Source: SFHK01 sp964554795
GTDB taxonomy: Bacteria > Bacillota > Clostridia > Christensenellales > Aristaeellaceae
DNA: 36,550 nucleotides
Assembly (NCBI GenBank): GCA_964554795.1
Contig: CAZKQB010000034.1
Coordinates: 1-36,550, forward strand
Direction: 5' to 3'
Part shown: piece by piece, positions 22,646-29,007 of the stretch
Layout: each line of letters opens with the position of its first letter
How positions within the stretch are numbered: position 1 is the stretch's first letter
The notes under the pieces: model-generated
The model's database searches: none
What the model saw: only the letters and a program-made list of their open reading frames with translations
What the model was told of the DNA's origin: nothing
Position numbers and translations under genes: made by a program

Positions 22646-23289
22646 ACGCGGCGCTGATTCTTTCCGGCGGCTTCGGCCGCCGCTTCGGAAGCACGCTGCC
22701 TAAGCAGTATCATAAAATCGCCGGGCGCATGGTGATTGAATACGTGCTGGACGCCGCCGCAAACGCGACGCTTGTCGACCGTGTGATGGTCGCGGGCGCA
22801 GACTGTCCGCAGCTACGCGCGCTGAGCGAGCGCTATGCCTTCGACCGCGTGCCCGGCGGCGCGGCGCGCAACGAAACGCTGCAAAACGGCCTGAATGCGC
22901 TGGACGCACTGGGCTGCACGCGCGTGGTAATTCTGGACGCAGTGCGGCCGCTGGTCACGCCGGCGCTTCTGGACGAATATCTTCGCCTGATCGGCGAGGG
23001 CTGGGACGCGGTGTCCACCGTGCAGCCGATTACCGACAGCCTTGGCTGTCTGGACATGCACGAGGTCGACCGCAGCCGTTACTACCTAATGCAGTCGCCC
23101 GAGGCCTACAATTTCCCGCTGCTTCGAGCGCATTTTAAGCCGGACAGTCCGCTTACGGAGGTCGCGCATCAGCTGCCCGCAGACAGTCGCCTGTACCTCT
23201 ATCGGGATTTTCCCGAAAACCCAAAGCTGACCTATCCATGGGACAAGATGCAAATCGCGCAGGCTCTGAAGGCGCACGAGTCCCAATAG
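22642..23289 (+). CDS. IspD/TarI-superfamily cytidylyltransferase
   Basis: A 215-residue nucleotidyltransferase. The N-terminal loop LSGGFGRRFGSTLPKQY (about residues 7-23) and the LDAVRPLVTP segment (about 98-107) match CTP-binding motifs of IspD and TarI; KLTYPWDKMQIAQAL near the C-terminus matches their KxTxPxD segment. The usual TDD/E segment is changed (PLTEVAHQL), so the alcohol phosphate bound is probably not methylerythritol phosphate. It catalyses CTP + alcohol phosphate to CDP-alcohol + PPi. Its ATG overlaps the stop of the CDP-alcohol phosphotransferase gene (ATGA), which couples supply and use of the CDP-alcohol. A true IspD cannot be excluded without a genome-wide search. Confidence 0.82.
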   Translation: MNAALILSGGFGRRFGSTLPKQYHKIAGRMVIEYVLDAAANATLVDRVMVAGADCPQLRALSERYAFDRVPGGAARNETLQNGLNALDALGCTRVVILDAVRPLVTPALLDEYLRLIGEGWDAVSTVQPITDSLGCLDMHEVDRSRYYLMQSPEAYNFPLLRAHFKPDSPLTEVAHQLPADSRLYLYRDFPENPKLTYPWDKMQIAQALKAHESQ

Positions 23290-23363
23290 AGGCCGCCTCA
23301 TCCCTGCCCAGCTTCCCAAAAGCATCCGAGGCCGCCCCTTCCAAAAAATGCGTGGAGGATAAA

Positions 23364-23771
23364 ATGAAGAAAGCTGCCCGCGTAGTAAACGAAAACGGCG
23401 TTCTGATGGCAGAGGTACTGCGCGAGGAGGCCTGCGCGCATTGCCATGGCTGCGACCTTGGACGAAGGGAACGCCTGCTCTATCCGCTGAACGACGAGAG
23501 CCTCCGCGAGGGAGACGAGATCACGCTGGAGCTGAGCGACCGAACGCTCTCCAAAACCTCGCTTCTGGCCTATGGTCTGCCTCTCGTCAGCCTGATTGCC
23601 GGTCTGCTGCTGGGGCGCCTTCTGTTTGCGCAGGAATGGGCGCAGGCGCTTTCGGCCATCTTGATGCTAAGAGTCGGTCTCGCCGTCCTCGCCGCCACCG
23701 AAAAAAAGCGCAAGGCAAGCGGACAATATGTCTGTCACGCTGCGCGAACGAATGCGCCGCGGGCGCGCTGA
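23364..23771 (+). CDS. RseC/MucC-family membrane protein
   Basis: A 135-residue protein of the SoxR-reducing/RseC family. The N-terminal half is soluble and contains Cys24, Cys27 and Cys30 (CAHCHGC), followed by the GDEITLEL segment and two hydrophobic helices (about residues 68-90 and 94-112). Family members sit in the cytoplasmic membrane, commonly near Rnf electron-transport genes, and probably take part in redox signalling or cluster reduction. GGAGG at 23354-23358 supports ATG 23364. The last residues are encoded inside a 41-bp repeat that recurs 142 bp later, so the C-terminal tail may be repeat-derived. A thioredoxin gene follows, in keeping with a redox theme. Confidence 0.8.
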   Translation: MKKAARVVNENGVLMAEVLREEACAHCHGCDLGRRERLLYPLNDESLREGDEITLELSDRTLSKTSLLAYGLPLVSLIAGLLLGRLLFAQEWAQALSAILMLRVGLAVLAATEKKRKASGQYVCHAARTNAPRAR

Positions 23772-23924
23772 ACCGTTTCGCGTGGTGTCCGTGTCGTTGG
23801 CGCAGAGAAGGCGCCTCGGCCCTCCCGGAAGTAAGCATCTCGGAAAAGGCCGCAGGACGAACGGGTAATCCGTCCTTCGCGCCGCGCGAACGAATGCGCC
23901 GCGGGCACGCTGAACCGTTTCGCG
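23742..23924 (+). repeat. 41-bp direct repeat pair with one mismatch
   Basis: 23742-23782 and 23884-23924 are identical except for one base. The unit includes GCGCGAACGAATGCGCCG and GCTGAACCGTTTCGCG. The first copy covers the 3' end and stop codon of the RseC-family gene; the second lies in noncoding DNA. The intervening sequence includes a weak GGACG/CGTCC hairpin. Confidence 0.85.
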
Positions 23925-24039
23925 AAGTCGTCCCAATTTCAGGACGGCGCGCCGGTTTCCCGCATGAACGATGCGTTTCCTTCACGAAAAAGGACTATAT
24001 AACGCAAAAAAGACTGTAAAATAGACAGGAGGATTGAAA

Positions 24040-24351
24040 ATGCAGCAGTTCACTTCTGAAAACCTGAAGCCTGAAAACCTGAACGGCCTTACGCTGGTCG
24101 ATTTCTGGGCCCCGTGGTGCGGCCCGTGCCGCATGGCGGCCCCCGTCCTTGAGGCTTTGTCCGAGGAATACGAGGGGCGCGTAACCTTCGGCAAGCTCAA
24201 CATCGACGAAAACGCCGACGCCGCCATGGCGCTGAACGTCATGAGCATCCCTACGCTCGTTCTTTTCAAGGACGGCAAGGAGGTTGACCGCTTGATCGGC
24301 ATGCAGGGCAAGCCTGCCTTTCAGGCCATGATCGAAAAGCACCTTGCCTGA
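24040..24351 (+). CDS. trxA: thioredoxin
   Basis: A 103-residue thioredoxin that reduces protein disulfides in the cytoplasm. The active site is WCGPC (residues 26-30) and the cis-proline is in SIPTLVLF (about residues 72-79). Length and fold are standard. AGGAGG at 24027-24032 lies 7 nt before ATG 24040. It is followed immediately by a strong intrinsic terminator. Confidence 0.95.
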   Translation: MQQFTSENLKPENLNGLTLVDFWAPWCGPCRMAAPVLEALSEEYEGRVTFGKLNIDENADAAMALNVMSIPTLVLFKDGKEVDRLIGMQGKPAFQAMIEKHLA

Positions 24352-24358
24352 CCCATCC

Positions 24359-24388
24359 AGCCGGCCGGAAACGGCCGGCTTTTGTTTG
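24359..24388 (+). terminator. intrinsic terminator of trxA
   Basis: AGCCGGCCG (24359-24367), GAAA tetraloop, CGGCCGGCT (24372-24380), then TTTGTTTG. Confidence 0.9.
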
Positions 24389-24719
24389 TCAAAAAATATT
24401 TGGCTGGCAGACGTGGAAGCCGACTCCCCGTCATGGTCACCCCTACCGGAGGCACGGCGCTCGGACGTTCCATTCGACCGTCCGCGTTCGGCCGATATGC
24501 CGACCGGAAATCCCCTCGGGCTTCCAACCTCTTTGGCTTGAAGCCTTCGGATTCCGGCCGCAAAATCGCACGTGCCTGCCGTACGCGCCGATATGCTCGA
24601 TTCAAATCTGAGAGGGTTTACCTCCTCTTTGCGCTCTCCCTCAGGTTTTGAGGCCGTCTGAAGCCCCTTTTTAAACGAGTCGTCCTGTACCATATCAAAA
24701 ATTGAGCGTTTGCCATTTC
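24389..24719. other. noncoding GC-rich stretch with a degenerate hairpin repeat
   Basis: I see no gene with a ribosome binding site. A segment near 24600-24650 (GAGAGGGTTTACCTCCTC followed by GCGCTCTCCCTCAGG) resembles a decayed copy of the hairpin element at 1-330 and 7985-8110. Confidence 0.45.
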
Positions 24720-24815
24720 CCTCTCACCACCATTGCGCTGCCGGATGCTTTAACGGCTATCGGCGATTTTGCGTTCGATGGCGGCTTTTTCAAGGGGCTA
24801 ATGGAAATCACATTC
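24720..24815 (+). pseudogene. remnant of a BspA-like LRR_5 gene
   Basis: Translation in one plus-strand frame gives TTIALPDALTAIGDFAFDGG, a typical LRR_5 (BspA) repeat, followed by FFKGLMEITF as the beginning of the next. No start codon, ribosome binding site, signal peptide or further repeats accompany it. It looks like a fragment of a surface-protein gene of the same family as the LRR part of the 14247-17093 protein. Confidence 0.6.
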
Positions 24816-24845
24816 CTTCATGATGGCAAAGCCCTCCGGCAGAGA

Positions 24846-24882
24846 AACGCCCCTTCGCTGCTTTTCTCAGCGAAGGGGCGTT
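24846..24882. terminator. 15-bp perfect hairpin
   Basis: AACGCCCCTTCGCTG (24846-24860) pairs with CAGCGAAGGGGCGTT (24868-24882), loop CTTTTCT. It lies 37 nt past the stop of the minus-strand Cys-rich protein gene; the T-run on that side is weak. Confidence 0.65.
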
Positions 24883-24919
24883 GTTCGTGCGAGAGATGCA
24901 AAGCCCGCGCCGTTTTTAC

Positions 24920-26554
24920 TTATTCGTTGGGCAAAAGCAGGAACAGCCCCGCCGCTTCCGTTTCGAAGGTAAGAGCGCCGTCTGCCAGCGTGAAGGGAAT
25001 TTCGGTCATGCTTTCTCCTTCGGCTCTGACCAGACGGAAGGATCCCATATTTTCCAGCGGCAGCGTTACCGTGACCGCGCCGGGGAAGGACTGGGGCTTG
25101 CCCGCCCACTCATAGCAGACGGTGAAGGCGTACAGCGCGCCGTCCACTGGAGACTCTGCGCCCCACACCACAGCCTCGCCCGCGGGCAGTCTTTTGCCAG
25201 TGATTTCCGCACCGTCAATGAGAGCAAATGCAGTCTTATCGGATTTTCCGCAGACGGGGCAAACGGTCAGCTCTTCTTCGCCCAGAACGGCGGAATAGAC
25301 TGTGCATTCGGTCTCGGCAGAATGCTCACAGTCCATCCTCTTGCAAGAGGCGGCTTGCATGCCGTCTTCACAGGGCATCCATGCGCCGTACCAGTGACCC
25401 ATGGCGGGGATTTCCACGTAGGTGGTGTAATCGCAGTCCGCCCGGTCGCAGGCATCGTAGGCCTCCCAGCCGATTTCGGTACAGGTGGGCTTCTGAGCCT
25501 CGTGATGCGTCAGCACATGCCCGCCCAGATCGGCCAGCTCCTGATAGGTGGTGTAATCGCAGTTCTCCCGTTTGCAGGTATCGTAGGCATTCCAGCCAAT
25601 TTCGGTGCAGGTAGGCTTTTGAGCCTCGTGCTGCTGGATGTCGTGCCCCAGCGCAGATACCAGCACCTCATTACAGTTTTCCCGGGCGCACACCTGATCC
25701 GTCAGGCAGGTTGCCGCCGAGCCGCTGTAATCATGGCCCAGAGGATCGAGCCAGGTGGTGACATTGTTTTCGCCAGCGGCCCAGCACCTGCGGCATGCAT
25801 TGGTACAATGAACGCCCCTGTATGTACAGGTGGGTTCTTGCGTTGTCTCTCCATAGTCATGCCCCAGGATCTTGCCGTAGTAGCCCCTTGTTGTCTTCGT
25901 ACAGTTTTTGCACTGAAGTGTTCCGTAACCGGGAGAATAACAGTTCGGTTCATAGCTTGAACTAACAAGCACCGAGTAGTCATGATCGCCGATTTCGGTA
26001 TATTCTGTGCTGCAGATAGAGCATATCTTGCCGTGCTGGCAGGTCGCTTCACCGCCGGTATGCGGCAGCTTCGAAATTTCGGTGTAGCCCTCCTTATAGG
26101 TGCAGCCGGGACGCGAGCATTTTTTGTGGGCGTTCCAGCCGACCTCGGTGCAGGTAGCGGCCTTGGCATTGACGGAGGTCATATTATGCCCCAGCGCCGC
26201 TTTTTCATTATAGTCATAATGATAGTAGCATAAGGAACAGTACGAATACGCATCCCAACCGATTTCGGTGCAGGTGGGATCCTTGGCGGATACATTCTTG
26301 GTTTCATGCCAATTATGAGGCTCATTCGACATGGTCCAGAGCCCATTGCAATTGCTGCATCTCCAAGAATAGGTGTGCGTGTTTGCATTTATGACCCACT
26401 TGCTCGTCGCCGCCTCGCCGCTGGCATAGCAGTTTCTGCAGTATTTATATATCGTCGCCGGCGGGTCCTGCATGGTCGGAGCCACCGCCAGCGCGGCGCC
26501 TGCCAAACACAGCATCGCAAGGGATACAGCCAGTACAATCAGCCATTTTTTCAT
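24920..26554 (-). CDS. secreted Cys-rich repeat protein
   Basis: A 544-residue exported protein with signal peptide (about residues 1-23). Residues about 35-400 contain six or more modules of about 40 residues built on C-x2-C pairs and the phrase PTCTEIGW-x-AY-x2-C, each ending in a GH or GHD segment. The paired Cys and conserved His suggest zinc-stabilised or disulfide-rich knuckles. A final CPVCGK motif is followed by a beta-rich C-terminal domain of about 110 residues ending FLLLPNE. Such arrays occur on surface proteins of gut Clostridia, often with BspA repeats; I know of no established function. AAGGAGG precedes ATG 26554, and the nearest promoter is at 26774-26802, giving an mRNA leader of about 210 nt. 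A decayed copy of its C-terminal coding region lies in that leader. Confidence 0.8.
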   Translation of the reverse strand: MKKWLIVLAVSLAMLCLAGAALAVAPTMQDPPATIYKYCRNCYASGEAATSKWVINANTHTYSWRCSNCNGLWTMSNEPHNWHETKNVSAKDPTCTEIGWDAYSYCSLCYYHYDYNEKAALGHNMTSVNAKAATCTEVGWNAHKKCSRPGCTYKEGYTEISKLPHTGGEATCQHGKICSICSTEYTEIGDHDYSVLVSSSYEPNCYSPGYGTLQCKNCTKTTRGYYGKILGHDYGETTQEPTCTYRGVHCTNACRRCWAAGENNVTTWLDPLGHDYSGSAATCLTDQVCARENCNEVLVSALGHDIQQHEAQKPTCTEIGWNAYDTCKRENCDYTTYQELADLGGHVLTHHEAQKPTCTEIGWEAYDACDRADCDYTTYVEIPAMGHWYGAWMPCEDGMQAASCKRMDCEHSAETECTVYSAVLGEEELTVCPVCGKSDKTAFALIDGAEITGKRLPAGEAVVWGAESPVDGALYAFTVCYEWAGKPQSFPGAVTVTLPLENMGSFRLVRAEGESMTEIPFTLADGALTFETEAAGLFLLLPNE

Positions 26555-26612
26555 GATGCAATTCCTCCTTGAATCGATCGGGCGAGGGAGCGGTTATGTG
26601 CCTTCGGGTTGG

Positions 26613-26695
26613 GTCCTTCGCTAGGCAAAAGCAGGAAGTCGGCCTTTCCGCATACGGGTCAAACGTTCATCTCCGCTTCCGCCGCATCGATGAAT
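26613..26695 (-). pseudogene. decayed C-terminal fragment of a Cys-rich repeat protein gene
   Basis: On the minus strand one frame reads AEAEMNV, stop, PVCGKADFLLLPSE. This matches EEELTVCPVCGKSD and FLLLPNE of the neighbouring intact protein, but the roughly 90 residues between them are missing and a stop codon interrupts the Cys position. It is a relic of a duplicated gene, now inside the 5' leader of the intact copy. Confidence 0.65.
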
Positions 26696-26773
26696 CCGCC
26701 GCTTGACTCCCTGACTAACGTATTTTCTAACGGCGAATCTACATTTACATTTATTTAATCGGTTCTCAAGGTA

Positions 26774-26802
26774 ATTATATACCAATGCAGTATGAAAGTC
26801 AA
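26774..26802 (-). promoter_or_regulatory. promoter of the Cys-rich repeat protein gene
   Basis: Minus-strand TTGACT (26802-26797), 17-nt spacer, TATAAT (26779-26774). The first intact gene downstream is the 544-residue secreted protein. Confidence 0.75.
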
Positions 26803-26830
26803 GCGGTTTTTCTCTGCGCGGACCGCTTGA
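26799..26830. promoter_or_regulatory. inverted repeat overlapping the -35 box
   Basis: TCAAGCGGT (26799-26807) and ACCGCTTGA (26822-26830) form a 9-bp perfect inverted repeat with a 14-nt centre. One arm overlaps the -35 hexamer of the promoter at 26774-26802, so it could be a regulator-binding site; it could also be a terminator-like fold. Confidence 0.4.
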
Positions 26831-27023
26831 TACAGAATTGCCACACATATTGGACAGCGAAAAAAAGAGACAGGCTTGAGAGCCAATCGGTTCGAATTGA
26901 GCTACGCAAAGACAAGCGTAAGAATCGCAGGCATCATGAACCGCATAATGCGGGAGCTATCGCTGCGCCTTGATGAGGCACACTGAAACTTTGTTGGACG
27001 CGGTTCACCTTTTGCCGCCTGGT

Positions 27024-27066
27024 CGTGTAAAAACACGCGGCAGGGGATTTTGCTTTCCCCTGCCGC
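27024..27066 (-). terminator. terminator of upp
   Basis: On the minus strand GCGGCAGGGGA (27066-27056) pairs with TCCCCTGCCGC (27047-27037), followed by GTGTTTTTACACG, which provides the T-run and a second small hairpin. Confidence 0.85.
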
Positions 27067-27072
27067 ACAGGC

Positions 27073-27702
27073 TTATTTGGTTCCAAACAGACGATCTCCG
27101 GCGTCTCCCAGACCGGGAACGATGTAGGCGTGGTCATTCAGCTTCTCGTCGACAGCGGCGATATAGATGTCCACGTCCGGGTGTTCCTTCTGAACGACGG
27201 CGATGCCCTCCGGCGCGCCCACCAGGCACACGAGCTTGATGTGCTTGCAGCCGCGATCCTTCAGGAACTGAATGGCCGCAGCAGAGGAGCCGCCCGTCGC
27301 CAGCATGGGGTCTACCACGATCAGCTCGCGCTCGCCGGCATCCGGCGGCAGCTTGCAGTAGTATTCCACGGGATTATGGGTCTCCGGGTCGCGATACAGA
27401 CCGATATGGCCTACCTTGCAGGCAGGAACGAGGCTGATAAAGCCGTCCACCATGCCGAGGCCCGCGCGCAGGATCGGCACCACGCCCAGCTTTTTGCCGG
27501 CAATGACCTTGCTTTTGCACTTGCAAATGGGGGTTTCAATTTCGATTTCTTCCAGGGGCAGCTCGCGGGTTACTTCGTAGCACATCAGCATCGCGATCTC
27601 ATTGAGAAGCTCGCGAAAATCCTTAGCGCCGGTTTCCTTCTGCCTCATCAGCGTCAGCTTGTGCTGAATCAGCGGATGATTGATCACATGTACCTGGCTC
27701 AT
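27073..27702 (-). CDS. upp: uracil phosphoribosyltransferase
   Basis: Converts uracil and PRPP to UMP in pyrimidine salvage. The 209-residue protein shows the family core: KKLGVVPILRAGLGMVDG (in part, VVPILRAGLGMVDG, about residues 75-88), the PRPP-binding loop VVDPMLATGGSS (about 127-138), and a C-terminal uracil-binding PGLGDAGDRLFGT segment. I choose ATG 27702 because the further upstream in-frame ATG at 27720 is part of the ribosome binding region GGGAGGG. Monocistronic, with its own promoter at 27741-27769 and its own terminator. Confidence 0.97.
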   Translation of the reverse strand: MSQVHVINHPLIQHKLTLMRQKETGAKDFRELLNEIAMLMCYEVTRELPLEEIEIETPICKCKSKVIAGKKLGVVPILRAGLGMVDGFISLVPACKVGHIGLYRDPETHNPVEYYCKLPPDAGERELIVVDPMLATGGSSAAAIQFLKDRGCKHIKLVCLVGAPEGIAVVQKEHPDVDIYIAAVDEKLNDHAYIVPGLGDAGDRLFGTK

Positions 27703-27740
27703 TCGTATATACCCTCCCATATCTGCATTCCCGGTTCTTT

Positions 27741-27769
27741 ATTATACCGAATCCTTTCTTGCCCTTCAA
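27741..27769 (-). promoter_or_regulatory. promoter of upp
   Basis: Minus-strand TTGAAG (27769-27764), 17-nt spacer, TATAAT (27746-27741); start near 27734, 32 nt before the upp start codon. Confidence 0.8.
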
Positions 27770-27870
27770 CGCGGAAAATGTAAATATCCCGTAGAGACAA
27801 ATCGATTTCGCCCCTTTCGCCGCACGGAAATCTATGGTATACTTATGAAAAAGGAGGCGTACAGATTTCT

Positions 27871-29001
27871 ATGAAAAAGATTGGCATTGCCGTAATCGGT
27901 TGGGGCTTTATGGGACGCACGCACACGCACGCGCTCAGAGCCATTCCCATGATGTATCCGGGCATTGACTTTCAGCCGGTGCTGAAGTGCGTATGCTCGC
28001 GCCGCGAGGAGCCCGCGCGCGAGGCAATGGAGCTTCTGGGCTTTGAAAGCTATACCACTGACTGGCGCACGCTTCTGACAAGGGACGATATCGACGTGGT
28101 TTCCGTGTGCACGCCCAACGCGCTGCACGAGGAAATGGCCGTAGCGCTTCTGAAGGCCGGAAAGCACGTGTATCTGGACAAGCCCATGGCCGTTACGCTG
28201 GACAGCGCCCGGCGCATCGCTGCAGCCGCCCGCAAGAGCGGCGCGTACTCACAAATGGTAATGAACAATCGCTTTCTGCCTGCCACCATGCGTGCAAAGC
28301 AGCTGGCGGAGGAGGGCGCGCTGGGCGAAATCATCGGCTTCCGCGCGCAATATCTGCATTCCGGCTCGGTGGACGAGGGGCGTCCCATCGGCTGGAAGCA
28401 GGAGGCACAGGGCGGCGTGATTCTGGATCTCGCCTCGCATGCGCTTGACCTTGTAACCGATATCTGCGGCTTCCCCTCGCGCGTAATGTGCGCAGCGAAC
28501 ACGCTGTATGCATCCCGTCCCACGAAGACCGGCGGCGTAGAAACCGAGCTTTCCGAGGATCACGCCATTCTGACCCTGCGCATGCCGAACGGTGCGCTGG
28601 GCGCCGTGGAGGCCAGCAAGATTGCCACCGGCACCAACGACGAAATGGGCTTTGAAATCTACGGCAAAAAGGGCGCGCTGAAATTTGACCTGATGGAGCC
28701 CGGCTGGCTGTGGTTCTTCGATAACACGGTTCCGGAGGCTCCGTTGGGCGGACGGCGCGGCTTCACGCGCATCGAGTGCATGGCGCGCTACCCCGCGCCC
28801 GCAGGCACGTTCCTGCCGCCGAAGAATGCCATTGGCTGGGATCGCGGCCATATTCACTGCTACTATTCCTTCCTCGACTGCGTGGCGCACGGAAGAGCAC
28901 CGCATCCGTCCATTGAAGACGGGCTGAGGCTGCAATGCGTGCTGTCCGCCGCTGCGGAATCCGCCCGCACGGGCAACTGGACGGATGTGCCGGAGGCATA
29001 A
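27871..29001 (+). CDS. Gfo/Idh/MocA-family oxidoreductase
   Basis: A 376-residue NAD(P)-dependent dehydrogenase. The N-terminal Rossmann domain has the dinucleotide loop VIGWGFMGRTH (about residues 8-18) and the YLDKPMA segment (about 110-116, normally EKP). The catalytic region includes DLASHALDLV, the H-x2-D pair of the family. Such enzymes oxidise or epimerise sugars, inositols and uronic acids; the substrate cannot be assigned. AAGGAGG at 27851-27857 lies 13 nt before ATG 27871, a little far. A possible -10 TATACT is at 27837-27842 but lacks a good -35. The following gene begins 7 nt after the stop, with its ribosome binding site inside this gene, so the two form an operon. Confidence 0.88.
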   Translation: MKKIGIAVIGWGFMGRTHTHALRAIPMMYPGIDFQPVLKCVCSRREEPAREAMELLGFESYTTDWRTLLTRDDIDVVSVCTPNALHEEMAVALLKAGKHVYLDKPMAVTLDSARRIAAAARKSGAYSQMVMNNRFLPATMRAKQLAEEGALGEIIGFRAQYLHSGSVDEGRPIGWKQEAQGGVILDLASHALDLVTDICGFPSRVMCAANTLYASRPTKTGGVETELSEDHAILTLRMPNGALGAVEASKIATGTNDEMGFEIYGKKGALKFDLMEPGWLWFFDNTVPEAPLGGRRGFTRIECMARYPAPAGTFLPPKNAIGWDRGHIHCYYSFLDCVAHGRAPHPSIEDGLRLQCVLSAAAESARTGNWTDVPEA

Positions 29002-29007
29002 AACGCC

